NCBI RefSeq assembly: GCF_900095695.1
Contig: NZ_FMIQ01000006.1
Location: 310,001-374,000 of the forward strand
Length of the DNA stretch: 64,000 bases
Origin: Hafnia alvei
GTDB taxonomy: Bacteria; Pseudomonadota; Gammaproteobacteria; Enterobacterales; Enterobacteriaceae
Direction: 5' to 3'
Shown: piece after piece, positions 30,265 through 41,158 of the stretch
Numbering within the stretch: position 1 is the stretch's first letter
How the letters are laid out: each line of letters begins with the position of its first letter
Notes under the pieces: generated by a model
Seen by the model: the letters and a program-made list of their open reading frames with translations, nothing else
Database searches by the model: none
Told to the model about the DNA's origin: nothing
Position numbers and translations under genes: made by a program

Positions 30265-31275
30265 ATGATACACAAAAAAGCCTGGTTTAAGCGCACTATT
30301 ATTGCTGCTGCACTGGTAACAAGCGCTGGGATCAGCTGCGCACAGGCTGCGGTATTAACCTCAATCCGTCCTTTAGGATTTATCGCTTCGGCAATTGCTG
30401 ATGGTGTTACGACAACGGAAGTTTTGCTTCCTGATGGGGCGTCACCGCATGATTATGCACTTAAGCCATCCGACATCAAACGTTTGCGTGACGCTGACCT
30501 TGTTGTGTGGGTAGGGCCGGAAATGGAAGCTTTCCTAACAAAACCAGTCCAACAGCTCGAAAATAACAAGAATCTGATGCTGACAGGGCTGCCAGCCGTT
30601 CACAGCCTGCTGATGGCCGGTGATGACGATGACGATCATGACCATAAAGCGCATGCAGCAGAAAGCAATGTAGAAAAATCTGAAAAATCTGCTACACATA
30701 ATGTTACAAATGGCGCTGAGACTGGTTCAGAAGAGCATCATGATCACGATCACGGGCAATATAACCTGCATATTTGGCTCTCTCCAGCCATTGCAAAACA
30801 GATCGCGATAGCGATACACGACAAATTATTGTTACAAAGCCCACAAAACAAAGACAAACTGGATGTCAACCTACGTAAATTCGAGGAACAACTAGAGCAG
30901 ACAGAAAAAAATGTTGGTATGATGCTGCGGCCTGTGCAAGGTAAAGGGTATTTTGTTTTTCATGATGCCTATGGTTACTTCGAGAAAACCTTTGGTCTGA
31001 CTCCTTTAGGTCACTTCACGGTCAATCCCGAGATTCAGCCTGGCGCACAGCGTTTACATCAAATTCGAACACAGTTGGTTGAGCAGAAAGCGGTTTGCGT
31101 TTTCGCTGAGCCACAGTTCAGGCCAGCAGTAATCTCAGCGGTTGCGCAGGGGACAAAAGTCCGCCAGGGAACCTTAGATCCCTTGGGAAGCGCGATCGCA
31201 CTGGGTGCTGATAGTTACATGAGGTTCTTAACTCAGCTATCGCAACAGTATTCAAGCTGCCTGAACGGAGATTAA
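30265..31275 (+). CDS. znuA: Zinc-binding periplasmic protein ZnuA
   Basis: A 336-residue cluster A-1 solute-binding protein that captures zinc in the periplasm for ZnuBC. Signal peptide about residues 1-29 (cleavage near AQA). A flexible Asp/His-rich loop, [14 protein letters not shown] through EEHHDHDHG (about residues 127-183), is the hallmark of ZnuA. Zinc ligands are expected at His near SPHDYAL, at NLHIWLSP and at VFHDAYGY. The start at 30265 is used because the first residues then form a signal peptide; an upstream in-frame extension crosses the Zur box. Confidence 0.96.
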   Translation: MIHKKAWFKRTIIAAALVTSAGISCAQAAVLTSIRPLGFIASAIADGVTTTEVLLPDGASPHDYALKPSDIKRLRDADLVVWVGPEMEAFLTKPVQQLENNKNLMLTGLPAVHSLLMAGDDDDDHDHKAHAAESNVEKSEKSATHNVTNGAETGSEEHHDHDHGQYNLHIWLSPAIAKQIAIAIHDKLLLQSPQNKDKLDVNLRKFEEQLEQTEKNVGMMLRPVQGKGYFVFHDAYGYFEKTFGLTPLGHFTVNPEIQPGAQRLHQIRTQLVEQKAVCVFAEPQFRPAVISAVAQGTKVRQGTLDPLGSAIALGADSYMRFLTQLSQQYSSCLNGD

Positions 31276-31288
31276 GAGGAATAACCGA

Positions 31289-32614
31289 GTGCAGCAGATA
31301 GCGCGATCTATCGCCCTAGCGTATAACAACTTGCCCCGACCACATCGGGTTATGCTAGGGTCACTGACCGTCATCACGTTGGCCGTCTCTATTTGGCGGC
31401 CATTCGTTTACCAACCGAATATTGATAGCGATAGCGCTTCTGCTAAAATTATCCCATTGGATAACAAACAGTTGCGAACGCTTGTCCCTGAGGCTAGTGA
31501 GCCACTGGATCAACCCGCCCCAGAAGATGAAGTTCCTACCGACGAATTAGACGATAAAGCAGATAGCGATTCTGGTACCCATGATTACGTGGTTTCCACC
31601 GGTGATACGCTTGGCAGCATTTTGACCCAGTTTGGCATTGATATGTCAGAGGTGTCCGCATTAGCGAAGAAAAACCCAGCACTGCGTAACCTCAAGATAG
31701 GCCAAACGCTGTCGTGGGCAGTGAATGATGCAGGCGAACTACAACAGCTGACTTGGGAAGTGAATCGTCGCGAAACGCGCACCTATAATTTGGTGAACGG
31801 TAACTTTAAAGAAGCCGTTGAGTCACAGCAGGGCGAGTGGAAAAATAAAGTTGTCACGGGAACATTGAACGGCAGCTTCGTCAATAGCGCGCGTGCTGCA
31901 GGTCTGAACCGCTCAGAAGTGAATGCCGTGATCAAAGCGCTGCAGTGGCAAATGGATTTTCGTAAATTGCAGAAGGGCGATCAATTTTCAGTTCTGATGT
32001 CGCGTGAAGAGCTGAATGGTCGTAGCGAGCAGAGCCAGTTGCTGGGCGTAAGAATGCGCTCGGGTGGTAAAGATTATTACGCGGTGCGTGCAGATGATGG
32101 CAAATTCTACGATCGTCAGGGCAGCGGTTTGGCAAAAGGCTTTATGCGTTTCCCAACCACAAAACAATTCCGCGTATCATCCAACTTTAATCCGCGCCGT
32201 GTGAATCCGGTAACAGGCCGTGTAGCACCGCACAAAGGTGTAGATTTCGCAATGCCGGTGGGGACACCTGTATTAGCCGTTGGTGATGGTGAAGTGGTCA
32301 TCGCTAAACGTAGCGGTGCTGCGGGCAACTATGTGGTTATCCGTCACGGTCGCCAATATACGACGCGCTTTATGCACCTGAAAAAAATTCTGGTTAAGCC
32401 GGGGCAAAAAGTAAAACGTGGTGACCGCATCGCATTGTCAGGCAATACTGGACGCTCCACAGGACCCCATCTGCATTATGAATTCTGGTTGAATAATCAG
32501 GCAGTGAATCCATTGACGGCGCAACTTCCTCGCTCTGATGGTTTGTCTGGCAAAGATCGCCGCGAGTATTTAGCTCAGGTGCGTCAGGTTGTTCCGCAAC
32601 TCCAGCTAGATTAA
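31289..32614 (+). CDS. mepM: Murein DD-endopeptidase MepM
   Basis: A 441-residue cell-wall hydrolase that cuts D-Ala-mDAP cross-links to allow peptidoglycan growth. A GTG start at 31289 lies 8 nt after AAGAGGA. There is an N-terminal membrane anchor (about residues 20-40), a LysM/OapA-type domain (YVVSTGDTLGSILTQFG, about 96-140) and a C-terminal M23 peptidase with HKGVDFAMPVGTPV and HLHYEFW zinc motifs (about 310-410). It lies 13 bp after znuA, so low-zinc co-transcription with its metal-supply gene is possible. Confidence 0.96.
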   Translation: MQQIARSIALAYNNLPRPHRVMLGSLTVITLAVSIWRPFVYQPNIDSDSASAKIIPLDNKQLRTLVPEASEPLDQPAPEDEVPTDELDDKADSDSGTHDYVVSTGDTLGSILTQFGIDMSEVSALAKKNPALRNLKIGQTLSWAVNDAGELQQLTWEVNRRETRTYNLVNGNFKEAVESQQGEWKNKVVTGTLNGSFVNSARAAGLNRSEVNAVIKALQWQMDFRKLQKGDQFSVLMSREELNGRSEQSQLLGVRMRSGGKDYYAVRADDGKFYDRQGSGLAKGFMRFPTTKQFRVSSNFNPRRVNPVTGRVAPHKGVDFAMPVGTPVLAVGDGEVVIAKRSGAAGNYVVIRHGRQYTTRFMHLKKILVKPGQKVKRGDRIALSGNTGRSTGPHLHYEFWLNNQAVNPLTAQLPRSDGLSGKDRREYLAQVRQVVPQLQLD

Positions 32615-32631
32615 GATTAGACATCGTTTAT

Positions 32632-32656
32632 AACAGCCGGTTAACCGGCTGTTTTT
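32632..32656 (+). terminator. Terminator of mepM
   Basis: AACAGCCGGTT / AACCGGCTGTT palindrome followed by a T-run, 17 nt after the stop. Confidence 0.9.
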
Positions 32657-32784
32657 CTTTGCGCTGTTTATGTGCAAATTTTTTCAGTCGTTTTACGCCC
32701 AAGAGTTATATCAAAACGTATATCCAAACGTATTGATGTCACTTAGGTGTATAATTAGCTGATGTTTTATTAAAGAGCTTTTCT

Positions 32785-33747
32785 ATGGAAAAAGAACAAC
32801 GGTCAAACGTGGAGTTTATCCCTAAGTTTGAAAAAAGCTTCCTGCTGCCTAAATACTGGGGGGCGTGGATAGGCGTTGGGACCATGGTTGCGATGGCCTA
32901 TTTGCCGGTGCGCCTAAGAGATCCTATCCTTGCTACCGTTGGGCGCTGGGCCGGGAAACTCGCAGGTGGAGCAAGGCGCCGCGCAAGAATAAATTTGCTG
33001 TACTGCTTTCCAGAATTAACCGAAGCTCAGCGTGAAGACATTATTGATCGCATGTTCGAGCGTGCAGGGCAGTCTATGTTCTTAATGGCCGAGCTAACGC
33101 TGCGCGATCCACAGCGCGTGTTAAAACGCACCCGCTGGCATGGCATGGAGCATATCGAAGCGCTGCGTGAAAGCGGTAAGAATGCCATCTTTTTAGTGCC
33201 GCACGGTTGGGCCGTTGATATCCCCGCGATGTTGCTAGCTGCACAAGGTCAGCCTATGGCCGCGATGTTCCACAATCAAAAGAATAAGATGGTGGACTGG
33301 CTGTGGAATACCTGTCGTCGGCGTTTTGGTGGGCGTATGCACGCCCGCGACGACGGAATTAAGCCTTTCATCAGTTCGGTACGCCATGGCTATTGGGGCT
33401 ATTATCTACCCGACCAAGATCATGGGGCAGAACATAGCGAGTTTGTCGATTTCTTTGCTACCTATAAAGCCACGTTGCCTGCAATTGGCCGCTTGATGAA
33501 GCTTTGCCGTGCTCAGGTCATTCCGCTTTTCCCTGTGTATGACGGGAAAACTAGCATGTTGGATATCTATATCCGTCCACCGATGGATGATATAGCCGAT
33601 ATGAATGAGCACGATATGGCTCGTCGCATGAACGAAGAAGTTGAGTTACTGATGGGGCCACACCCAGAGCAATATACGTGGATCCTGAAGCTGCTAAAAA
33701 CCCGCAAGCCGGGCGAGCTTGAGCCTTATAAGCGAAAAGACCTATAG
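32785..33747 (+). CDS. lpxM: Lipid A myristoyltransferase LpxM
   Basis: A 320-residue inner-membrane acyltransferase of the LpxL/LpxM/HtrB group. It adds the last acyl chain to Kdo2-lipid A. The catalytic H-x4-D motif is HGWAVD near residue 139, and MFHNQKNKMVDWLWNTCRRRFGGRMHARDDGIKPFI covers the conserved second block. One N-terminal membrane segment is present. It is followed by a bidirectional terminator facing pykA. Confidence 0.95.
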   Translation: MEKEQRSNVEFIPKFEKSFLLPKYWGAWIGVGTMVAMAYLPVRLRDPILATVGRWAGKLAGGARRRARINLLYCFPELTEAQREDIIDRMFERAGQSMFLMAELTLRDPQRVLKRTRWHGMEHIEALRESGKNAIFLVPHGWAVDIPAMLLAAQGQPMAAMFHNQKNKMVDWLWNTCRRRFGGRMHARDDGIKPFISSVRHGYWGYYLPDQDHGAEHSEFVDFFATYKATLPAIGRLMKLCRAQVIPLFPVYDGKTSMLDIYIRPPMDDIADMNEHDMARRMNEEVELLMGPHPEQYTWILKLLKTRKPGELEPYKRKDL

Positions 33748-33780
33748 GTTTCGCTTAAGATTTCAGAGCTGATCCCAAAG

Positions 33781-33810
33781 AAAAAGGGCGCAATTCAATT
33801 GCGCCCTTTT
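33781..33810. terminator. Bidirectional terminator between lpxM and pykA
   Basis: AAAAGGGCGCAATT / AATTGCGCCCTTTT palindrome with a two-base centre. Confidence 0.92.
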
Positions 33811-33830
33811 GTTATTTCTTTTTTCGTAAT

Positions 33831-35273
33831 TTATTCAACGCGTAGGATTCGGCTGGTATTGGTGCTACCGATGGTGCCCATCACATCACCTTGGGTCACG
33901 ATAACGAGATCGCCCGAAACCAAGAAGCCTTTATCGCGCAGCAGGTTTGCAGCATGCTGAGCTGCTGCCACGCCGTCGCTGGTGCTATCGAAGTAAACCG
34001 GCGTTACGCCACGATATAAGGCTGTCAGGTTCAACGTACGTTCGCGATGGGACATGGCAAAGATTGGCAAGCCAGAACTAATGCGAGACATCATCAGCGC
34101 CGTACGGCCTGATTCGGTCATGGCGATGATAGCGGTAACGCCTTTCAGGTGGTTAGCCGCGTACATGCTAGACATCGCAATCGCTTCTTCAATATTGTCG
34201 AACTGCACGTCTAAACGATGCTTAGAAACGTTGATGCTTGGGATTTTTTCGGCACCCAAACATACGCGAGCCATCGCAGCGACCGTTTCAGCGGGATATT
34301 GTCCGGCAGCTGTTTCTGCTGACAGCATCACGGCATCAGTGCCATCCAGCACGGCGTTAGCCACGTCCATGACCTCAGCGCGCGTAGGCATTGGGTTGGT
34401 GATCATTGACTCCATCATTTGGGTTGCAGTGATAACGGAGCGATTTAATTTGCGTGCGCGGCGGATCAGCTGTTTCTGAATGCCAACAAGTTCAGGATCG
34501 CCAATTTCGACGCCCAGATCGCCACGCGCAACCATCACGACGTCGGAGGCTAAGATGATGTCATCCATCGCTTCTTCGCTGCATACCGCTTCGGCACGTT
34601 CAACTTTAGCCACGATCTTGGCATCACAACCGGCATCGCGTGCGAGACGGCGTGCGTAGTTAATGTCTTCGCCGGTGCGGGGGAAAGAAACAGCCAGATA
34701 ATCGACAGAGATTTTTGCCGCAGTGGCGATATCAGCGATATCTTTTTCGGTTAAGGCTTCTGCAGACAGACCGCCGCCTAACTTGTTAATCCCTTTATTA
34801 TTGGATAGAGGGCCACCGACGGTCACTTCGGTAAATACTTTGCTGCCTTTAACTTCGAGCACTTTTAGCTGCACGCGGCCATCGTCGAGCAACAGAATGT
34901 CGCCAGGAACCACATCTTCTGGCAGGCGTTTGTAGTCGATACCGACTTTCTCTTTATCGCCTTCACCGGTGGTGAGATCGGCATCGAGCAGGAATTTATC
35001 GCCGATGTTAAGGAATACTTTGCCTTCTTTGAAGGTGGATACGCGGATTTTCGGACCCTGCAGGTCTCCGAGGATGGCAACATGTCGTCCTAGTTTTGCT
35101 GCAATTTCACGGACTTTATTGGCACGAGCAAGATGATCTTCAGCTGTACCATGAGAGAAATTGAGACGTACGACGTTAGCACCAGCAGAAATAATCTTCT
35201 CTAGATTATTATCGCGGTCGGTTGCTGGGCCTAAGGTGGTTACGATCTTGGTTCTTCTGAGCCGTCTGGACAT
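33831..35273 (-). CDS. pykA: Pyruvate kinase II
   Basis: A 480-residue glycolytic enzyme making ATP and pyruvate from phosphoenolpyruvate, AMP-activated in E. coli. Signatures are [22 protein letters not shown] at the N-terminus, NFSHGT (residues near 40), [11 protein letters not shown] with the catalytic Lys, and [13 protein letters not shown]. Start MSRRLRRTK at 35273 gives exactly the E. coli length; an upstream in-frame ATG adds 14 unlikely residues. The 300-bp gap to hexR holds its promoter region and no gene. Confidence 0.97.
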   Translation of the reverse strand: MSRRLRRTKIVTTLGPATDRDNNLEKIISAGANVVRLNFSHGTAEDHLARANKVREIAAKLGRHVAILGDLQGPKIRVSTFKEGKVFLNIGDKFLLDADLTTGEGDKEKVGIDYKRLPEDVVPGDILLLDDGRVQLKVLEVKGSKVFTEVTVGGPLSNNKGINKLGGGLSAEALTEKDIADIATAAKISVDYLAVSFPRTGEDINYARRLARDAGCDAKIVAKVERAEAVCSEEAMDDIILASDVVMVARGDLGVEIGDPELVGIQKQLIRRARKLNRSVITATQMMESMITNPMPTRAEVMDVANAVLDGTDAVMLSAETAAGQYPAETVAAMARVCLGAEKIPSINVSKHRLDVQFDNIEEAIAMSSMYAANHLKGVTAIIAMTESGRTALMMSRISSGLPIFAMSHRERTLNLTALYRGVTPVYFDSTSDGVAAAQHAANLLRDKGFLVSGDLVIVTQGDVMGTIGSTNTSRILRVE

Positions 35274-35573
35274 GTGTAACTCCGTTGACATGTGAAGCAT
35301 TGGTGTTGGTGCCAATACAACGAACAGGCAGTTGATTACGCATCCGCGTAACCCGATTGTTTTTTAAGCTAGCATTAGGCACGTTCTTACTTACGCTTAA
35401 AAATGACTGGGTAGATCAACTCATCAAGCCTGCTCGCATGAAACCGCAAAAGAAAGCATGCGGTTGATAAATACCCGTATCTTCATTATCTAGCAGAAAA
35501 TGACAGGTTGTTTTTATGCTTTGGTGCCTGATTGACGTTAAACTTATACTTTCTATCTTAGCCCTTTACCGCA

Positions 35574-36443
35574 TTAATCGAAATGGTGGGGCAGCGCCAG
35601 TCCTTTATCAAAGCGCGATTCTTTCAACGCTTCTTTGACTCGCTTCAAGTTATCTCTGAATTTTGCGCCTCTGCGCAGGGTAAAGCCAGTTGCCAGCGCA
35701 TCGATAAGCGTCAATTGAGCAATTCTTGACACCATTGGCATGTAGACATCGGTGTCTTCTGGCACATCCAGAATTAAGGGGAGGGTCGCTTCAAGTGCAA
35801 GAGGGGTATCACGAGAGGTAATGGCAATCACGGTAGCGTCATTTTCGCGCGCTAAATGTGCCATTTCGACCAAGCTTTTGGTGCGTCCAGTGTGGGAGAT
35901 GAGGACCACAACATCACCTTCGTTTGAATTCATGCAGCTCATTCTTTGCATCACGATGTCATCAAAATAAACCACAGGAATGTTAAACCGGAAGAATTTG
36001 TTCATGGCATCATGGGCAACCGCCGCGGATGCGCCTAAACCAAAGAAGGAAATTTTCTTGGCCTGAGTGAGCAGATCAACGGCGCGATTAACCGCGGCCA
36101 TATCAAGGTTATTCTTGGCCATTTCAAGGCTGGCCATCGCAGATTCGAATATTTTGCTGGTATAAGCATCAACGCTGTCAGTCTCTTCGACGTTTCGATT
36201 GACATACGGCGTCCCATTAGCAAGGCTCTGTGCTAGATGAAGTTTAAAATCGGGGAAGCCTTTAGTTTCTAAACGACGACAAAAACGGTTTACCGTGGGT
36301 TCACTGACATCAGCCATTTTCGCCAGCGTCGCAATGCTAGAGTGAATCGCGGTTTGCGGTGCAGCCAAGATAACCTCGGCAACTTTGCGCTCGGATTTAC
36401 TGAGTTGGTCCAGGTTGGCCTGAATTTTGTCCAGCGTATTCAT
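35574..36443 (-). CDS. hexR: Transcriptional regulator HexR
   Basis: A 289-residue RpiR/MurR-type regulator: an N-terminal helix-turn-helix (MADVSEPTVNRFCRRLETKGFPDFK, about residues 40-65) and a C-terminal SIS sugar-phosphate domain (FFGLGASAAVAHDAMNKF, VVVLISHTGRTKSLVE). HexR senses 2-keto-3-deoxy-6-phosphogluconate, the intermediate between Edd and Eda, and represses central-carbon genes. It is divergent from its target zwf. Start MNTLDKI at 36443 is preferred by comparison with E. coli. Confidence 0.95.
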   Translation of the reverse strand: MNTLDKIQANLDQLSKSERKVAEVILAAPQTAIHSSIATLAKMADVSEPTVNRFCRRLETKGFPDFKLHLAQSLANGTPYVNRNVEETDSVDAYTSKIFESAMASLEMAKNNLDMAAVNRAVDLLTQAKKISFFGLGASAAVAHDAMNKFFRFNIPVVYFDDIVMQRMSCMNSNEGDVVVLISHTGRTKSLVEMAHLARENDATVIAITSRDTPLALEATLPLILDVPEDTDVYMPMVSRIAQLTLIDALATGFTLRRGAKFRDNLKRVKEALKESRFDKGLALPHHFD

Positions 36444-36910
36444 ATACAAATTCACTCATGGATTGTATGCCCGTCATCTTTCAAACTGGAGGTGTGTTGG
36501 CTGCTCTAATCACTTACTCTGGTAAGCTCATCGGGTCTTGTTCGCTCGCCGCCTTCCTACATTTTGACATCTATTGAGCAAAACGATTTCAAAGAAAGGA
36601 GAAATCTATGATTGTTTGATGAAAATATACTACGAGCCACAACTGCTTTGCAGCGAGATGATGCCGCTTCGCGGGCTTTTTTTACCAGAGTATGACGCGT
36701 GTCTAACTTTCGATATGGTAATATTAGTTCAGTTTTGACAGAAAATTACATAATGTGTCTGTCATTACGCGGTCTGCGGCGGGGTCAACGAAAATTTCAT
36801 ACCATTTATGTTTAAATTTTCGACAAAAAAGCATGTTTACTGGCTATAGTCAAAAATAGTACATTAATTATGTAATAAAATTACAAGCATCCTGCAACGA
36901 GGAGATGAAC
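36444..36910. other. hexR-zwf divergent regulatory region
   Basis: About 465 bp with no gene. It holds the promoters of hexR and zwf and the HexR box described separately. A GCGAGATGATGCCGCTTCGC stem-loop near 36650-36672 followed by a T-run (GGGCTTTTTTT) looks like an orphan terminator. Confidence 0.5.
36871..36885. promoter_or_regulatory. HexR operator upstream of zwf
   Basis: TGTAATAAAATTACA is a perfect palindrome matching the HexR consensus. It ends 25 bp before the zwf start. Release by keto-deoxy-phosphogluconate would induce the zwf cluster. Confidence 0.88.
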
Positions 36911-38386
36911 ATGGCGGTTACGTCAACAGCACAGGCCTGTGACCTGGTCATTTTCGGCGCCAAGGGCGATTTAGCCCGCCGTAAACTGCTGCCTTCCCTG
37001 TACCAATTAGAAAAAGCCGGTCATATCCATCCGGACACTCGTATCATCGGCGTAGGTCGCGCCGATTGGGATAAAGACGCCTACACCAAGGTCGTTCGCG
37101 AAGCACTGGACACCTTCTTGAAGGAAAAGGTTGATGAAGAACTGTGGGCGACGCTCAGTGCGCGCCTAGATTTCTGTAACCTTGACGTCAATGACACTCA
37201 GCATTTCAAAAATCTGGCAAAAATGCTGGATCAGAAGAAACGCGTCACCATCAACTACTTTGCTATGCCACCAAGCACTTTCGGCGCTATCTGCCAAGGT
37301 TTGGGTGCATCCGGTCTGAATAAAGATCCAAGCCGCATCGTGATGGAAAAACCACTCGGTACCGATTTGGAATCCTCACGCGCCATCAATAATCAGGTGG
37401 CTGAATTCTTTGACGAGTCACAGGTTTACCGTATTGACCACTATTTGGGCAAAGAAACGGTGCTTAACCTGCTGGCGTTGCGCTTTGCTAACTCCCTGTT
37501 TGCGAATAACTGGGACAACAGCATGATCGACAGCGTGCAGATCACCGTTGCCGAAGAAGTGGGCATTGAAGGTCGCTGGGGCTACTTTGATAAAGCTGGC
37601 CAGATGCGCGACATGATTCAAAACCATCTGTTGCAAATTTTGACTATGATTGCCATGTCACCGCCGGCGGATCTCTCTACCGACCGTATTCGTGATGAAA
37701 AAGTCAAAGTGCTGCGCTCACTACGTCGTATTAACCATTCCAACGTGCGTGATACCACGGTACGTGGCCAATACACCGCGGGCTTTGTCCAAGGCAAAAA
37801 AGTACCAGGATATCTGGAGGAAGAAGGGGCGAACAAAAGTAGTAACACGGAAACCTTCGTCTCTATTCGCGTTGATATTGATAACTGGCGCTGGGCTGGC
37901 GTTCCGTTCTATCTCCGTACCGGTAAACGTCTGCCATCAAAATGTTCTGAAGTAGTTATTTACTTTAAGAACCCGCCGCTCAACCTGTTCAGCGACTCTT
38001 ACCAAGAGCTGCCGCAGAACAAACTGACGATCCGCTTGCAGCCTGATGAGGGCGTACAGATTGATATCCTTAACAAGGTGCCAGGTCTGGAGCATAAGCA
38101 TCGTTTACAAACCACTAAGCTGGATCTGAGCTTCTCCGATACTTTCCATCAAGAGCATTTAGCTGATGCCTATGAGCGTTTGCTGCTGGAGACCATGCGT
38201 GGGATCCAAGCGCTGTTCGTGCGCCGTGATGAGGTGGAAGAAGCGTGGAAGTGGGTCGACTCCATTATGGAAGCATGGGCCGCTGACAATGAATCTCCTA
38301 AACCATACCAAGCCGGTACTTGGGGCCCTGTAGCCTCTGTTGCGATGATCAGTCGCGATGGCCGTGCATGGAATGAATTCGAATAA
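36911..38386 (+). CDS. zwf: Glucose-6-phosphate 1-dehydrogenase
   Basis: A 491-residue enzyme converting glucose-6-phosphate and NADP+ to 6-phosphogluconolactone, the entry to the pentose-phosphate and Entner-Doudoroff routes. FGAKGDLARRKLLPSLY is the nucleotide-binding region, and RIDHYLGKETV near residues 177-187 is the active-site signature with catalytic His and Lys. The start at 36911 (MAVTSTAQ) follows GAGGAG with 6-nt spacing. A HexR box lies just upstream, and pgl, edd and eda follow on the same strand. Confidence 0.98.
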   Translation: MAVTSTAQACDLVIFGAKGDLARRKLLPSLYQLEKAGHIHPDTRIIGVGRADWDKDAYTKVVREALDTFLKEKVDEELWATLSARLDFCNLDVNDTQHFKNLAKMLDQKKRVTINYFAMPPSTFGAICQGLGASGLNKDPSRIVMEKPLGTDLESSRAINNQVAEFFDESQVYRIDHYLGKETVLNLLALRFANSLFANNWDNSMIDSVQITVAEEVGIEGRWGYFDKAGQMRDMIQNHLLQILTMIAMSPPADLSTDRIRDEKVKVLRSLRRINHSNVRDTTVRGQYTAGFVQGKKVPGYLEEEGANKSSNTETFVSIRVDIDNWRWAGVPFYLRTGKRLPSKCSEVVIYFKNPPLNLFSDSYQELPQNKLTIRLQPDEGVQIDILNKVPGLEHKHRLQTTKLDLSFSDTFHQEHLADAYERLLLETMRGIQALFVRRDEVEEAWKWVDSIMEAWAADNESPKPYQAGTWGPVASVAMISRDGRAWNEFE

Positions 38387-38470
38387 CGTCACAACGTTAT
38401 TTGATCGCAAAGTATCACGGAGGGAACACCCTCCGTGTGTTGAGATTCAAACAGTTTAGGAGTGGTTGAA

Positions 38471-39166
38471 ATGGCACAGTTTAAAGAATTTACGAGCGCA
38501 CAGGCGCTTAACGAACAGTTTGCAGAGGAAATAGCCGCAGCTCTGAGCCACAGCATTAGCGCTCAGGGAGAAGCCAGTCTAGTCGTGTCGGGTGGTCGTA
38601 CACCGCTAGGACTGTTCGAGGCGTTAACTCAGCAAGCCATTGAGTGGAGCAAGGTCACCATCACCTTAGCGGATGAGCGTTGGGTCGATGCAAATGATGA
38701 TTCCAGTAACGAAAAGCTGGTACGAGAACATTTGCTGAAGGGCCACGCCTCAAACGCGAAGTTTGTTGGTTTGAAAAATAGTCATGCCACCCCGTTTGCC
38801 GGAGCCGCAGACACCGAACGTGCGTTGCAATCTATTGCCCGTCCGTTTGACGTCGTGATCCTCGGCATGGGTGATGATGGCCATACCGCTTCGCTCTTCC
38901 CTGGGGCAGAGAATCTGTTCCCAGCTCTCGCGATGGATTCTGGCCGAGTCTGCATGGGGATGACCCCGCTGACCGCGCCACTCGATCGTATCACCCTAAC
39001 ACTTCCGGCTCTGCTCAATAGCCGCCATATCTACCTGCATGTGGTAGGTGGCAGCAAGCGTGATGTTTATCAGCGCGCAATTCAGGGCACGGATGTGAAT
39101 GAGATGCCGATCCGCGCGGTGTTACAGCAAACACAAACGCCGGTCGACATCTACTGGACGGCATGA
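38471..39166 (+). CDS. pgl: 6-Phosphogluconolactonase, DevB/SOL type
   Basis: A 231-residue enzyme of the glucosamine-6-phosphate isomerase-like DevB family. It hydrolyses 6-phosphogluconolactone to 6-phosphogluconate. Blocks are [43 protein letters not shown] and [18 protein letters not shown]. It differs from the seven-bladed propeller lactonase that E. coli uses elsewhere. AGGAG lies 8 nt ahead of the start, and edd begins 7 bp after the stop, so the cluster supplies every step from glucose-6-phosphate to pyruvate plus glyceraldehyde-3-phosphate. Confidence 0.94.
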   Translation: MAQFKEFTSAQALNEQFAEEIAAALSHSISAQGEASLVVSGGRTPLGLFEALTQQAIEWSKVTITLADERWVDANDDSSNEKLVREHLLKGHASNAKFVGLKNSHATPFAGAADTERALQSIARPFDVVILGMGDDGHTASLFPGAENLFPALAMDSGRVCMGMTPLTAPLDRITLTLPALLNSRHIYLHVVGGSKRDVYQRAIQGTDVNEMPIRAVLQQTQTPVDIYWTA

Positions 39167-39173
39167 GGCAGCA

Positions 39174-40988
39174 ATGAACCCAACAGTATCCCGAGTTACT
39201 CAACGCATTATTGAACGCTCCCGCGACAGCCGTGCGGCCTACTTGGCCAAAATCGAAAAAGCGCGCAGCAAGAAGGTACATCGTTCTCAGTTAGCCTGTG
39301 GCAACTTGGCGCACGGTTTCGCCGCTTGCGGTCAGGATGATAAAGCGTCTCTGACCAGCATGATCAAGAGCAATATCGGTATCGTAACCTCGTATAACGA
39401 TATGCTCTCGGCGCATCAGCCCTATGAAACCTATCCAGAGCAGATCAAAGCCGCGCTGCATTCGGTTGGAGCGGTAGGGCAAGTGGCCGCTGGCGTACCT
39501 GCGATGTGCGATGGTGTAACTCAGGGACAGGACGGCATGGAGCTCTCATTGATGAGCCGCGAAGTGATTGCCATGTCTGCCGCTGTGGGTCTTTCGCACA
39601 ATATGTTTGACGGCGCGCTGTATCTTGGCGTGTGCGACAAAATTGTGCCGGGTCTGTTTATGGCCGCGATGTCTTTTGGCCATTTACCGACCCTGTTCGT
39701 TCCAGCCGGTCCAATGCCGAGCGGTTTGCCTAACAAAGAAAAAGTCCGTGTTCGTCAACTGTATGCGGAAGGCAAACTGGGTCGCGATGCGCTGCTTGAA
39801 GCTGAAGCAGCGTCTTACCATGCGCCAGGCACCTGTACTTTCTACGGTACGGCGAACTCCAACCAGATGGTAATTGAAGTGATGGGCCTGCATTTACCTG
39901 GATCATCTTTCGTTCAGCCAGATATGCCATTACGCGCCGCATTAACCGATGCTGCAGCGCGTCAGGTAACTCGTATGACTGAGACGAGCGGCAATTACAT
40001 GCCTGTTGGTCGCATGGTTGACGAGAAGGTCATCGTGAACGGTATTATCGCTCTGCTAGCCACCGGTGGTTCTACCAACCACACCATGCATTTAGTGGCG
40101 ATGGCGCGTGCCGCGGGCATTCATATCAACTGGGATGATTTCTCTGACCTGTCTGACGTAGTGCCATTGATGTGCCGCATCTATCCAAACGGTCCCGCAG
40201 ATATCAACCATTTCCAAGCAGCGGGCGGCGTGCCGGTGCTGGTAAAAGAGTTGTTGAAAGGTGGCTTGCTGCATGAAGATGTTGAAACCGTAGCTGGCCA
40301 TGGTTTGAGCCGTTACACCCAAGAGCCTTTCTTGGAAGAGGGCAAGCTGGTATATCGCCCAGGTCCTGAAAAATCCCATGACAGCAACGTCATTGCGAGC
40401 TTTGCATCACCGTTTGAATCTCACGGCGGTACAAAAGTGCTGACGGGCAACTTAGGCCGTGCCGTGATGAAAACCTCTGCGGTGCCTGCTGATAACCAAA
40501 TTATTGAAGTCCCTGCGGTGGTATTCCACAGCCAGCACGACGTGGTTCCTGCGTTTGAAGCGGGTAAATTGGACAAAGACTGCGTAGTGGTGGTTCGTTA
40601 TCAGGGGCCACGCGCTATCGGTATGCCTGAACTGCACAAACTGATGCCACCATTAGGCGTTCTGATGGATCGCGGGCTGAAAGTGGCATTAGTCACCGAT
40701 GGCCGTCTATCTGGCGCCTCAGGCAAAGTGCCATCAGCGATCCATGTTACCCCTGAAGCTTATTCAGGCGGCCTGCTGGCGAAAGTCCGTGATGGCGATG
40801 TGGTTCGCGTTAACGGCAAAACTGGCGAACTCACTTTGCTGGTGGATGAAGCTGAATTGGCAAGCCGTGAACTGGTGCACCCTGATTTGTCCGAAATGCA
40901 CGATGGCTCAGGCCGTGAGATGTTTGCTGCGCTGCGTGAGCAGCTCTCCGGTGCCGAAGAAGGCGCTAGCTGCATTAAATTCTATTAA
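39174..40988 (+). CDS. edd: Phosphogluconate dehydratase Edd
   Basis: A 604-residue iron-sulfur dehydratase of the IlvD/Edd family, turning 6-phosphogluconate into 2-keto-3-deoxy-6-phosphogluconate. Cluster and active-site motifs are [17 protein letters not shown] near residue 38, [22 protein letters not shown] near 105, [18 protein letters not shown] near 213, and [21 protein letters not shown] near the C-terminus. It is tightly spaced after pgl. Confidence 0.97.
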   Translation: MNPTVSRVTQRIIERSRDSRAAYLAKIEKARSKKVHRSQLACGNLAHGFAACGQDDKASLTSMIKSNIGIVTSYNDMLSAHQPYETYPEQIKAALHSVGAVGQVAAGVPAMCDGVTQGQDGMELSLMSREVIAMSAAVGLSHNMFDGALYLGVCDKIVPGLFMAAMSFGHLPTLFVPAGPMPSGLPNKEKVRVRQLYAEGKLGRDALLEAEAASYHAPGTCTFYGTANSNQMVIEVMGLHLPGSSFVQPDMPLRAALTDAAARQVTRMTETSGNYMPVGRMVDEKVIVNGIIALLATGGSTNHTMHLVAMARAAGIHINWDDFSDLSDVVPLMCRIYPNGPADINHFQAAGGVPVLVKELLKGGLLHEDVETVAGHGLSRYTQEPFLEEGKLVYRPGPEKSHDSNVIASFASPFESHGGTKVLTGNLGRAVMKTSAVPADNQIIEVPAVVFHSQHDVVPAFEAGKLDKDCVVVVRYQGPRAIGMPELHKLMPPLGVLMDRGLKVALVTDGRLSGASGKVPSAIHVTPEAYSGGLLAKVRDGDVVRVNGKTGELTLLVDEAELASRELVHPDLSEMHDGSGREMFAALREQLSGAEEGASCIKFY

Positions 40989-41158
40989 TTCAATGACGCG
41001 AGCTGATGTGAGCTCGCGTTAATGATTCTTTTTGGCGTTGTGTACCCTAAATCATTCGATCCACATGAAGAAAGAGGGGTATAGCAAGGTTTTCCTGTTT
41101 GAGAACAGCAGCGCCAGCCATAAACCATGCCGCAAGGCACCATGGAGATAATAAGCAG

